A stretch of 64,000 nt of DNA from an uncultured Halieaceae bacterium (lineage in GTDB: Bacteria > Pseudomonadota > Gammaproteobacteria > Pseudomonadales > Halieaceae), in the NCBI GenBank assembly GCA_913045375.1, contig CAJWQE010000002.1, positions 19,809 to 83,808 of the forward strand, in the 5' to 3' direction. Below the pieces are notes generated by a model. The model was not told the DNA's origin and did not search any database. It was given only the letters and a program-made list of their open reading frames with translations. The stretch's first letter is position 1; every line of letters begins with the position of its first letter. A program made the translations under genes and the position numbers. Positions 56,153-64,000 of this stretch are shown here, one piece after another.

Positions 56153-57488
56153 CCACTGTCGTTTACCGTTGGCGATATTCTGCTTTATGACGCTGTTGGC
56201 AGCGCATGTATCGGCAAGCGTAGAGGTGGAAGATGTTCGACTTTGGCGTGCTCCCGATCACACCCGAGTGGTGCTGGACTTATCAGGGCCTACGACTCAC
56301 AAAGTATTGGAACTCGCAAACCCATCGCGCTTGGTACTTGATGTGAGCGATGCGTCATTGGCGGGGGCGTTGACCGATTTACCACTCGATGGCACACCCA
56401 TCGCTCGAGTTCGATCCGGTATTCGTGAAGGACAGGACCTGCGCGTTGTGTTTGATCTCTCCGCGGACGTAAATCCTAAGAGCTTCCAATTGGCACCGAA
56501 TGAGCGAACGGGCCATCGTCTGGTGCTCGATCTATTCGACGCCGAGACCTCCAAGCAGCCGGTGATCGCTGCGCCAAAGAAAACGGTTGAAAAGGCGGAC
56601 ACGCGTCGCCCCGTCGTGGTGGCCATTGACGCTGGGCACGGGGGCGAGGATCCGGGCGCTTCAGGACCCAAAAAGTTGCGTGAGAAACATGTGGTTCTGC
56701 AAATCGCTAATCGATTGAGGTCAAAGTTTGATGCCTCATCGCAGTTCCGCCCCGTGATGATTCGCACCGGGGATTACTACATCACGCATAAGGGCAGACG
56801 GGACCTCGCGCGGAAAAACCAAGCCGATCTGTTTATTTCGATTCACGCTGATGCCTTTACTCATCCGTCGGCGAATGGTGCCTCGGTTTATGCGCTTTCG
56901 ACCCGCGGAGCCACCTCTACAACGGCACAGTTCCTCGCCGATAAAGAGAACGCGGCTGATTTGGTTGGCGGTGTCGCAGTATCTGATATGGACGACGTTT
57001 TGGCGGGCGTCTTAACCGATTTATCGATGACCGGTACGCTCGATTCGAGCTTGAGCGTGGGCGCCGAGGTCCTAGGCGAGATGGGTAAGGTAGCTCCAAG
57101 GCTCCACAAAACAAAGGTGGAACAGGCGGCCTTCTTGGTGCTCAAGTCTCCCGACATTCCGTCGATTCTCGTGGAAACCGGATTTATTTCTAATCCCAAA
57201 GAGTCGTCACTGCTAGCAACGCCCACTTATCAGGACAAAATGGCGAGCGCTATTTTTCGAGGCGTTGAGCGTTGGTTTAAATCTAACCCTCCGCCCGGCA
57301 CTGTTTTCGCGAGATCGTCCTCTGGGGAGGCTCCTGCTAAGCGCACGGTGAAGGTAGTAAGGGGTGACACTTTGTCCGGCATTGCTGCGAAGTATGCGGT
57401 ATCCGTTGATGAGTTAATGCGGAGCAATTCGCTGTCGTCAAAAACCATCAAAGTCGGTCAGGTCTTGATTATTCCGGAGTCCGGCTGA
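56136..57488 (+). CDS. N-acetylmuramoyl-L-alanine amidase (AmiB/AmiC type) with LysM
   Basis: Periplasmic zinc amidase that splits septal peptidoglycan, 450 residues. Signal peptide, AMIN domain (about 28-135; VRLWRAPDHTRVVLDLSGPT), then an Amidase_3 domain (VVAIDAGHGGEDPGASG, FISIHADAFTHPSANG, ILVETGFISNPKESSLL) and a C-terminal LysM (VVRGDTLSGIAAKYAVSVDEL). A terminal LysM is shared with Pseudomonas-type AmiB. Its stop overlaps the mutL ATG by one base. Confidence 0.95.
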   Translation: MNVMRNHCRLPLAIFCFMTLLAAHVSASVEVEDVRLWRAPDHTRVVLDLSGPTTHKVLELANPSRLVLDVSDASLAGALTDLPLDGTPIARVRSGIREGQDLRVVFDLSADVNPKSFQLAPNERTGHRLVLDLFDAETSKQPVIAAPKKTVEKADTRRPVVVAIDAGHGGEDPGASGPKKLREKHVVLQIANRLRSKFDASSQFRPVMIRTGDYYITHKGRRDLARKNQADLFISIHADAFTHPSANGASVYALSTRGATSTTAQFLADKENAADLVGGVAVSDMDDVLAGVLTDLSMTGTLDSSLSVGAEVLGEMGKVAPRLHKTKVEQAAFLVLKSPDIPSILVETGFISNPKESSLLATPTYQDKMASAIFRGVERWFKSNPPPGTVFARSSSGEAPAKRTVKVVRGDTLSGIAAKYAVSVDELMRSNSLSSKTIKVGQVLIIPESG

Positions 57489-59347
57489 TGTCGCTTGGGA
57501 AGATCAAACAGCTCGACAACCGGCTGGCGAACCAGATAGCGGCAGGGGAGGTTGTCGAGCGTCCAGCGTCGGTGGTTAAGGAGCTTCTAGAAAATGCGCT
57601 CGATGCCGGTGCAACTATGATTACCATCGATGTGGATGAGGGTGGCGTCAAGCGAATACGCATTACTGACAATGGTGTTGGTATTGACGGAGAGGACCTG
57701 CCTTTGGCACTGGCTCGCCACGCCACCAGCAAAATTGCATCGATTGATGACCTAGAGGCGGTAGCGACCTTGGGTTTTCGCGGCGAGGCGCTGGCCTCCA
57801 TCGCATCGGTTTCCAAGTTATCCGTTACCTCGAATACCTCTGATAACCCTAGTCAGGGTCAGGTAGCACGTTGTGAAGGCCGTGAGATGGAAGTTACGGT
57901 GTCGCCCGCCGCGCATCCCATAGGCACGACGTTGGAGATACGAGACCTGTTTTACAACACGCCAGCGCGTCGTAAGTTTCTGCGCACAGAGCGGACGGAA
58001 TTGGCGCGGGTTGAAGAGGTTGTAAAGCGGACCGCCTTGGCGCGCCCCCACGTTAGCTTTGTGCTATCTCACAATGGCAAAGTGCTTCACCGATTAACGG
58101 CGGGTACGACAGAGCATGATCTTCAGCGGCGGGTGATTGGTATTTGCGGCGAATCGTTTGCACGTGAGAGTGTCGTCGTCGATCGAGTCGCGCATGGCTT
58201 GTCACTGCGTGGTTGGGTGGGTTTGCCTACCTTTTCACGGTCGCAGGCAGATTTGCAGTATTTCTTCGTCAACGGCCGGGTGGTCAAAGACAAGGTCATT
58301 ACCCATGCGGTTCGGCAAGCGTATCGAGATGTGCTCTACGGCGGACGTCATCCGGCTTACGTCCTATTCCTCGAGTTGGACGCGAATCGCGTTGACGTTA
58401 ATGTCCATCCGACGAAACACGAGGTGAGGTTTCGTGACAGTCGATCAGTTCACGGGTTTGTCTTCAGTACACTGGGGCGTGCTTTGGCTGATGTCAGACC
58501 GGCGGATATGGATAACCGGGCTAATCTCGATCAAGTCGGCGAATCGCAGCCCTTGGAAAGTCAGTTTCAGCAGGTCTCGATGGGGCTGGAAATCCCCCGA
58601 GGCACTGACGGCTTGAGTGAGCCCACAGTTAGTGAAAACGCTTTGAACGAAGCGCTTCGGCAGCCATCTTCATTTACTGCTGCTGGGTCTGATAGGCGCG
58701 GACTCAGCGCTGGACTTAACCCTGGATCTTCGGCATCAGGCGCCATGGTTCCGGGGGTTGATGTGCCTCCCCTGGGCTTTGCTATTGCGCATCTTCATGG
58801 CACGTACATTGTTGCGCAGAACGCCGAGGGTATGGTGCTGGTCGATGCTCATGCGGCCCATGAGCGAATCACCTATGAACGTTTGAAGGCAGCGCGGGCA
58901 AATTCATCGATTGCCAGTCAGCCACTACTGGTTCCCATGCCAATTACACTTACAACCCTGGAGATGGGCGCGTACGAAGAATTTTCAGAGTTATTTTCAC
59001 AGCTAGGCCTGGTGGTCGATGCCGCGAGTGACGACACAGTGTTGATTCGGGAGATTCCCGTCATCCTCGCTAGAGACAATGCGGTCAACCTGTTGCGGGA
59101 TGTGTTGGGCGACCTTGCGGAGGTGGGTCACAGCGATCGCTTGTCAGCGCGTATGGATGAAATTCTCGCAACGATGGCCTGCCATGGTTCGGTGCGGGCA
59201 AATCGGGCGTTGTCGATCGCAGAGATGAATGCGTTATTGAGGGACATGGAGGTCACGGAAAACTCGGGCCAGTGTAATCACGGCCGCCCTACCTGGGTCC
59301 AACTGGGACACGACGAGTTAGATAAGCTGTTCCTTCGAGGACGATGA
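57488..59347 (+). CDS. mutL: DNA mismatch repair protein MutL
   Basis: GHKL ATPase of 619 residues. N-terminal motifs: VVKELLENALDAGAT, ITDNGVGIDGEDL, ARHATSKI and TLGFRGEALASIASV. The C-terminal dimerisation domain has VLVDAHAAHERITYERL, ATMACHGSVRANRAL and CNHGRPTW. The DxHAxxExxxxE spacing is like that of endonuclease-type MutL proteins, with Ala at the usual Gln, so nicking activity is possible but unproven. Confidence 0.96.
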   Translation: MSLGKIKQLDNRLANQIAAGEVVERPASVVKELLENALDAGATMITIDVDEGGVKRIRITDNGVGIDGEDLPLALARHATSKIASIDDLEAVATLGFRGEALASIASVSKLSVTSNTSDNPSQGQVARCEGREMEVTVSPAAHPIGTTLEIRDLFYNTPARRKFLRTERTELARVEEVVKRTALARPHVSFVLSHNGKVLHRLTAGTTEHDLQRRVIGICGESFARESVVVDRVAHGLSLRGWVGLPTFSRSQADLQYFFVNGRVVKDKVITHAVRQAYRDVLYGGRHPAYVLFLELDANRVDVNVHPTKHEVRFRDSRSVHGFVFSTLGRALADVRPADMDNRANLDQVGESQPLESQFQQVSMGLEIPRGTDGLSEPTVSENALNEALRQPSSFTAAGSDRRGLSAGLNPGSSASGAMVPGVDVPPLGFAIAHLHGTYIVAQNAEGMVLVDAHAAHERITYERLKAARANSSIASQPLLVPMPITLTTLEMGAYEEFSELFSQLGLVVDAASDDTVLIREIPVILARDNAVNLLRDVLGDLAEVGHSDRLSARMDEILATMACHGSVRANRALSIAEMNALLRDMEVTENSGQCNHGRPTWVQLGHDELDKLFLRGR

Positions 59348-59348
59348 T

Positions 59349-60266
59349 GTGGCCGAACCGTTAATTTGTCTGATGGGGCCGACGGCGGCCGGCAAGACAG
59401 ATGCCGCTGTTGCTCTCGCTGAGTCTTTTGATGTTGAGCTTATCAGTGTGGACTCGGCGCTGGTCTACCGTGGTTTATGTATCGGTGCAGCACAGCCTGA
59501 CTATCCGCATCATCTGATTGATATTCGCGATCCTGCTGACGTGTACACGGCGGCAAATTTTGTTGAAGACACGCTCAGCTGTATCGCCGATGCGCGAGCC
59601 CGCGGGCGCCGCGCGGTATTGGTGGGTGGAACGATGATGTACTACCGCGCATTAATCGAGGGACTGTCTGATATGCCCGCCTCAGATCCGGGCATCCGTG
59701 CTGAGATAGAGCTAGAGGCTTCTCGCGTGGGATGGCCCGAGATGCATCGAGAGCTTTTGGCAGTGGATCCCGACACGGCGAAAGGCCTACATCCCAATCA
59801 CAGTCAACGTATTTCGCGCGCGCTGGAAGTTTTTCGTCAGACCGGAATCCCTATGAGCCAGTGGCAACGCGCGAATACCCATGAGGCCCGCGATGCCATC
59901 TGTCTCGCTCTCGCACCCGAGGATCGAGCCACGCTGCATGCCCGCATCGAAACTCGGTTTGACCGCATGCTGGAGGCTGGTTTTGTCGAGGAGGTGGAAG
60001 CTCTTTTCGATCGAGGTGACCTCCACACCGACCTCCCTGCGATCCGAGCCGTCGGCTACCGACAAATTTGGTCACATTTGTCGGGTGAGTATTCGCTTAA
60101 AAATGCGAGAGATAAAGGCATTGCGGCCACACGGCAATTAGCCAAGCGTCAAATAACGTGGCTTCGCGGCTGGTCTGGTCTACACTGGATAAACAGCGAA
60201 GCAAAAGATGGTCAAGAGCAGGTCAAGAACCAGCTTAGGAACTACCTAGAGGCTCCGCTGTCGTAG
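59349..60266 (+). CDS. miaA: tRNA dimethylallyltransferase
   Basis: Adds the dimethylallyl group to A37 of tRNAs reading U-starting codons. P-loop LMGPTAAGKTDAAVAL, SVDSALVYRGL, DIRDPADVYTAANF and VGGTMMYYRAL are family hallmarks. 305 residues. GTG start at 59349, just after the mutL stop. Confidence 0.95.
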   Translation: MAEPLICLMGPTAAGKTDAAVALAESFDVELISVDSALVYRGLCIGAAQPDYPHHLIDIRDPADVYTAANFVEDTLSCIADARARGRRAVLVGGTMMYYRALIEGLSDMPASDPGIRAEIELEASRVGWPEMHRELLAVDPDTAKGLHPNHSQRISRALEVFRQTGIPMSQWQRANTHEARDAICLALAPEDRATLHARIETRFDRMLEAGFVEEVEALFDRGDLHTDLPAIRAVGYRQIWSHLSGEYSLKNARDKGIAATRQLAKRQITWLRGWSGLHWINSEAKDGQEQVKNQLRNYLEAPLS

Positions 60267-60278
60267 TAGAATACGCGC

Positions 60279-60321
60279 CCCCGATTTTTGGGGATATTGG
60301 GCCGCCTCGTTTTTTGCGGCC
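60279..60321 (+). other. Two hairpins in the miaA-hfq leader
   Basis: A CCCC-N7-GGGG hairpin (60279-60293) and a perfect GGCCGC-N10-GCGGCC hairpin (60300-60321), both with T-rich loops, lie in the 77-base gap before hfq. They may shape the hfq leader or attenuate read-through; neither is followed by a U tract. Confidence 0.35.
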
Positions 60322-60343
60322 GTTGACATTTTAAGGAGCTCCC

Positions 60344-60586
60344 ATGTCAAAAGGGCAAACGCTACAAGACCCTTACCTCAACGCACTGAGAAAAGAACGC
60401 GTTCAGGTTTCAATCTATCTCGTAAACGGTATCAAGCTTCAAGGGCAGATCGAGTCATTCGATCAATTTGTCGTCCTGTTGAAGAACACCGTCTCGCAGA
60501 TGGTATACAAGCACGCTATTTCCACGGTTGTGCCTGCGCGCAACGTGCGCGTTCCTATCGCGCCAGTCGAGGAAGAGGCCGCCTAA
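60344..60586 (+). CDS. hfq: RNA chaperone Hfq
   Basis: Sm-like hexameric protein pairing small RNAs with messages, 80 residues. Sm1 ([21 protein letters not shown]) and Sm2 ([15 protein letters not shown]) motifs are canonical. Strong AAGGAG ribosome site. The tail is very short, as in many marine gammaproteobacteria. Confidence 0.97.
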   Translation: MSKGQTLQDPYLNALRKERVQVSIYLVNGIKLQGQIESFDQFVVLLKNTVSQMVYKHAISTVVPARNVRVPIAPVEEEAA

Positions 60587-60630
60587 TATCGGCCGTCAGC
60601 GCGCTGCAGTAACACGCGTAGAGACAAAAC

Positions 60631-61893
60631 ATGTTCTTTGAACTCCACAGTGGTGGCGAGCGCGCTGTGCTCGTCCAAATTGCTGTTGACGGTGGTGCCA
60701 ACGAACCTGACCTTGACGAGTTTATTGAGCTAGTCAGGTCTGCCGGTGGTGATCCTGCCGCTGTGGTGCGGGGCTCGCGCCGTTCGCCCACGGCTAGATA
60801 CTTCGTCGGGGAAGGCAAGCTTGAAGAAATCGCATCGGAAGTCGAGCGAGTAGAGGCTGAACTCGTGGTCTTCAATCACGCGTTGTCACCCAGTCAGGAG
60901 CGCAACCTTGAAGCCTATTTAAAGTGTCGAGTGATTGCCCGGACAGGGCTTATTCTAGACATTTTTGCTCAACGCGCTCGAACGCACGAGGGCAAGTTGC
61001 AGGTCGAACTGGCGCAGCTTAAACACATTAGCACTCGCTTAATAAGGGGTTGGACTCACCTAGAGCGACAAAAGGGCGGTATTGGGCTTCGAGGGCCCGG
61101 TGAAACGCAGCTAGAGACTGATAGAAGATTGCTGCGCGCTCGCGTGAGTGCGATTGAGTCACGGTTGGACAAAGTGCGGCAACAGCGCGCGCAGAATAGG
61201 CGGGCGCGACAGAGAGCCGAGGTGCCGTTGGTCTCGTTGGTTGGTTACACCAATGCTGGCAAATCTACCTTATTCAATACTTGGTCTGACTCCGGTGTGT
61301 ATGCTGCCGATCAACTATTTGCAACTTTGGATCCAACCCTGGCGCGAGTTGAGATCGAGGGTTTGGGTGGGGTCATTATCGCGGATACCGTTGGGTTCAT
61401 TGCTGACCTTCCCCATACCTTGGTGCAAGCTTTTCGGGCAACGCTCGAGGAGACACTCAATTCGTCACTGCTCCTTCATGTTATCGATGTTGCCGCTGAT
61501 GATCGCGAGTTTTTAAAGACCGAGGTTGAGTCGGTACTTGATGAAATTGGCGCTGGAGACATACCTCAGCTCTTGGTCTTCAACAAGATCGACCTTTTGG
61601 AGCGAGAGCCGCGCATAACGCGAGATAGCGAAGGTCGACCTGACTCGGTATCCGTCTCGGCTAAAACCGGCGCTGGTCTCGACCTCTTGAGGGATGCCAT
61701 TGGTGAGCGACTGGCGGGTAACTTTTTTAGGGGGTGTGTCGAGCTAACACCAGCGCAGGGAAAGTTGCGTGCGGCCCTCTATGAGATGGGCGCAGTTAAG
61801 TCTGAAGACTGGCTAGAAGCAGGCGGCAGTGAGCTGGACATCTATCTCCCTGAATCCGATTGGACACGTTTGAAGCAGCAGCATGGTTTTTAG
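60631..61893 (+). CDS. hflX: Ribosome-associated GTPase HflX
   Basis: GTPase of the Obg-HflX group that splits or rescues stalled ribosomes, 420 residues. N-terminal HflX domain (YFVGEGKLEEIA, FNHALSPSQERNLE, GRTG-type ARTGLILDIFAQRA, GPGETQLETDRR), then the G domain: GYTNAGKSTLFN, DTVGFIADLPH, NKIDL. Confidence 0.95.
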   Translation: MFFELHSGGERAVLVQIAVDGGANEPDLDEFIELVRSAGGDPAAVVRGSRRSPTARYFVGEGKLEEIASEVERVEAELVVFNHALSPSQERNLEAYLKCRVIARTGLILDIFAQRARTHEGKLQVELAQLKHISTRLIRGWTHLERQKGGIGLRGPGETQLETDRRLLRARVSAIESRLDKVRQQRAQNRRARQRAEVPLVSLVGYTNAGKSTLFNTWSDSGVYAADQLFATLDPTLARVEIEGLGGVIIADTVGFIADLPHTLVQAFRATLEETLNSSLLLHVIDVAADDREFLKTEVESVLDEIGAGDIPQLLVFNKIDLLEREPRITRDSEGRPDSVSVSAKTGAGLDLLRDAIGERLAGNFFRGCVELTPAQGKLRAALYEMGAVKSEDWLEAGGSELDIYLPESDWTRLKQQHGF

Positions 61894-61969
61894 GCACGGA
61901 AGGCCCTAATACCTCCCTATCTTGGCAGGTTTTGTTAGACTGTCAGCATCAACTATCGAGGAAGAAGAT

Positions 61970-63124
61970 ATGTCATGGAATGAGCCCGGTGGCGGTAAAG
62001 GCCCGCGCGATCCTTGGGGTGGCAAGGATCAGGGTCCACCCGATCTCGATGAGGCACTTCGTAAATTGCAGGATCAGTTAAACGGCTTATTTGGCGGTCG
62101 ATCCGGCGGCGGCGGTAACAGCAGTCGTGGCTCGGGCAGTCTTCTTAGTATCGCTGTCGTTGCGGCCGTCACTATATGGGGCCTGCTGGGTCTGACGCAG
62201 ATCGGTGAACAAGAGCGTGCCGTGGTGCTTCGCCTCGGTGAATATAGCAGCACTGCTCAACCGGGACTGTTCTGGTATCCGCGAGGCGTGGACACACTGA
62301 CGCGCGTCAATATAACCCAGGTGCGATCAGCTCAGTTTCGCGAAACAATGTTGACGCAAGACGAGAACATCGTAGATGTGAGCATGTCGGTTCAGTACGT
62401 AATCGATGACCCCAAGAATTTTGTTCTCGAGGTGCGCGATCCCGAGAGATCACTTCAGCATGCCGCACAAAGTGCACTTCGCCATGTGGTGGGGGAGAGC
62501 ACCATGGGCTTGGTTTTGACCGAAGGTCGAGCCGAGATTGCGGTCAAGGTTCGTGAGCGCCTTCAGCAGTATCTGATCGCTTACACCACGGGCATCAATG
62601 TGCAGAAGGTCAATATCGACGATGCCAGTCCACCATCGCAGGTGCAGGAAGCGTTCGATGATGTGATTAAGGCCCGAGAGGACGAGGAGCGCGTTAAGAA
62701 CGAGGCGGAGTCCTATGCGAATGGTATCGTGCCGGAGGCGCGGGGTCGCGCGCAGCGGATAAGAGAAGAGGCCGAAGCCTACCGCCAGCAGGTGATCGCG
62801 AAGGCCACGGGTGAGGCGCAGCGCTTTGATCAGCTCCTCGCGGAATATGAGAAAGCGCCTGAGGTCACTCGGGAGCGTTTGTATCTTGATGCTATCGAGT
62901 CGGTCTTGGCTAACACCAGTAAGGTGATGGTCGATGTCGAGGGCGGCAACAACATGATGTACCTACCACTCGATAAGTTGGCGCCGGCCGGCGGCAACAA
63001 TGCCATGCCCGGCAATATGATGAGTCGAGGCCTAACGTCCCAGCAGCTTCGAGAAGTCACCGATGCCGTGACTGAGCAGCTTCGAAGAGACTTGGGTAGT
63101 CGTAACACGCGGGGAGGTCGCTAA
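61970..63124 (+). CDS. hflK: FtsH protease regulator HflK
   Basis: Inner-membrane SPFH/band-7 protein that forms a cage with HflC around FtsH. A Gly/Asp-rich N-terminus (SWNEPGGGKGPRDPWGG), membrane helix at about 55-75, then the SPFH domain (GEQERAVVLRLGEY) and a long helical coiled coil. The start at 61970, with GAGGAAG just upstream, is clearly right; the frame is open from 61922 but adds unrelated residues. 384 residues. Confidence 0.95.
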   Translation: MSWNEPGGGKGPRDPWGGKDQGPPDLDEALRKLQDQLNGLFGGRSGGGGNSSRGSGSLLSIAVVAAVTIWGLLGLTQIGEQERAVVLRLGEYSSTAQPGLFWYPRGVDTLTRVNITQVRSAQFRETMLTQDENIVDVSMSVQYVIDDPKNFVLEVRDPERSLQHAAQSALRHVVGESTMGLVLTEGRAEIAVKVRERLQQYLIAYTTGINVQKVNIDDASPPSQVQEAFDDVIKAREDEERVKNEAESYANGIVPEARGRAQRIREEAEAYRQQVIAKATGEAQRFDQLLAEYEKAPEVTRERLYLDAIESVLANTSKVMVDVEGGNNMMYLPLDKLAPAGGNNAMPGNMMSRGLTSQQLREVTDAVTEQLRRDLGSRNTRGGR

Positions 63125-63126
63125 TC

Positions 63127-63999
63127 ATGTCGAGATCTAACCTATTAGGAACACTGATATTTTTTGGTTTCATCGTGTTGAGTAACGCGGTGTTTGTCAT
63201 TAGTGAGACGCAGCGTGGCGTGCTTTTGAAGTTTGGTGAGGTTGTTAATTCCGATCTTGAGCCCGGGCTTCATTTTAAAATTCCGTTTGTCGATTCGGTA
63301 CGCAAGTTCGATGGTCGTATATTGACAGTGGACTCCACGCCCGAGCGATTCTTCACGCAGGAGCAAAAGCAGTTAATCGTTGATTCCTACGCCAAGTTCC
63401 GTGTCGTGGATACCGCCAAGTATTACACGGCCACGAGTGGTGAAGAGTTTCGGGCGGCGGCGCTGTTATCTCAGCGGATTAATGATGACCTTCGTAACCA
63501 GGTGGCAGGCCGTAGCGTTCAGGAAGTAGTTTCTGGTGAGCGTGACCAGCTCATGGAAGCGGTGAAAGCACGACTCAATGAAACTGTGCTCACCGAGTTG
63601 GGTGTCGAGGTAATCGACGTCCGAGTGAAGAAGATTGACTTGCCCAACGAAGTCTCGCAATCGGTTTACCGTCGAATGAACGCCGAGCGTGAAAAAGAAG
63701 CTCGTGAATTGCGGTCTGAAGGTAAGGAAATAGCTGAAGGCATGCGTGCTGAGGCCGACCGAAAAGTGACGGTCATCGAGGCGGAAGCGGTGAGAGATGC
63801 GGAAATTATCCGCGGTGATGGTGATGCGACTGCCACGCGAATCTACGCTGACTCTTTCAACCGTGATCCTGAGTTTTACGCCTTCACGCGTAGTTTGAAC
63901 GCCTATCAGCAGACGTTTGCCAATGGTAGCGACATCATGTTGCTTCAGCCCGATAGCCAGTTCTTCCAGTACTTGAGAGATCCGAAAGCGGGTAAGTAA
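63127..63999 (+). CDS. hflC: FtsH protease regulator HflC
   Basis: SPFH partner of HflK, 290 residues. N-terminal membrane helix (IFFGFIVLSNAVFVI), ETQRGVLLKFGEV, FFTQEQKQLIVDSYAKFRV, and VKKIDLPNEVSQSVYRRMNAERE in the coiled-coil part. It starts 2 bases after hflK and ends one base before the window edge. Confidence 0.96.
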   Translation: MSRSNLLGTLIFFGFIVLSNAVFVISETQRGVLLKFGEVVNSDLEPGLHFKIPFVDSVRKFDGRILTVDSTPERFFTQEQKQLIVDSYAKFRVVDTAKYYTATSGEEFRAAALLSQRINDDLRNQVAGRSVQEVVSGERDQLMEAVKARLNETVLTELGVEVIDVRVKKIDLPNEVSQSVYRRMNAEREKEARELRSEGKEIAEGMRAEADRKVTVIEAEAVRDAEIIRGDGDATATRIYADSFNRDPEFYAFTRSLNAYQQTFANGSDIMLLQPDSQFFQYLRDPKAGK

Positions 64000-64000
64000 T

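Overview
The window is a gene-dense piece of a gammaproteobacterial chromosome. The conserved blocks (accB-accC-prmA; orn-rsgA; queG/tsaE-amidase-mutL-miaA-hfq-hflX-hflK-hflC) point to a gammaproteobacterium. The moderate GC content, very short intergenic gaps, Mg-type HemB and HemJ fit a marine oligotroph of the OM60/NOR5 (Halieaceae-like) kind. That lower-rank placement is inference. No rRNA, tRNA, insertion sequence, prophage or CRISPR array was seen.

Layout. 1-9 kb: partial dusB (minus), then aroQ, accB, accC and prmA (plus), then a minus-strand run of a DUF2333 protein, a PCuAC copper chaperone, dsbD, a pentapeptide-repeat protein and a PfkB sugar/nucleoside kinase. 8.7-17.9 kb: a NUDIX CoA diphosphatase; a heme block (hemB with a secreted TIMP/NTR-like protein, hemL, hemJ); argC, a DUF6776-like membrane protein, bactofilin and erpA; then anmK and an M23 murein peptidase. 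18-24.3 kb: tyrS, a SixA-like phosphatase, a possible coupled small ORF, nagZ, pirin, a Kazal-like lipoprotein, a dicarboxylate/glutamate-type symporter and an MBL hydrolase. 24.3-27.1 kb (minus): an Old Yellow Enzyme family oxidoreductase and an exported amidohydrolase.

27.1-41.8 kb (minus) is the accessory region and the most interesting part. Thirteen tightly packed genes, most overlapping or a few bases apart, read as one operon. In transcription order they encode: an exported TPR-like protein with a TonB-type C-terminus; a Ser/Gly-rich lipoprotein; a second lipoprotein; an inner-membrane repeat protein with a PEGA-like end; an inner-membrane PEGA-repeat protein ending in a formylglycine-enzyme-like (SUMF1) domain without catalytic cysteines; a small exported protein; a MotA/TolQ/ExbB-family channel protein; a degenerate actin/Hsp70-fold-like protein; two von Willebrand A (VWA) proteins whose single N-terminal membrane helix resembles that of ExbD/TolR, including the aspartate; two more lipoproteins; and an M48 metalloprotease lipoprotein. 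I read this as a candidate undescribed ion-driven, envelope-spanning machine in which VWA domains replace the usual ExbD/TolR periplasmic domain. A candidate promoter overlapping a perfect inverted repeat lies just upstream of the first gene.

41.9-54.5 kb: acyl-CoA thioesterase-like gene, ggt, pdxH, cinA, asnS, an RNase II family gene, a PIN-PhoH ATPase, an outer-membrane-like hypothetical, rsgA and orn. 54.5-64 kb: queG (minus) divergent from tsaE-amidase-mutL-miaA-hfq-hflX-hflK-hflC, a classic gammaproteobacterial order of tRNA modification, cell-wall hydrolysis, mismatch repair, RNA chaperone and membrane-protease regulator genes. Many convergent pairs have stop codons that overlap or almost touch, so the chromosome looks streamlined.
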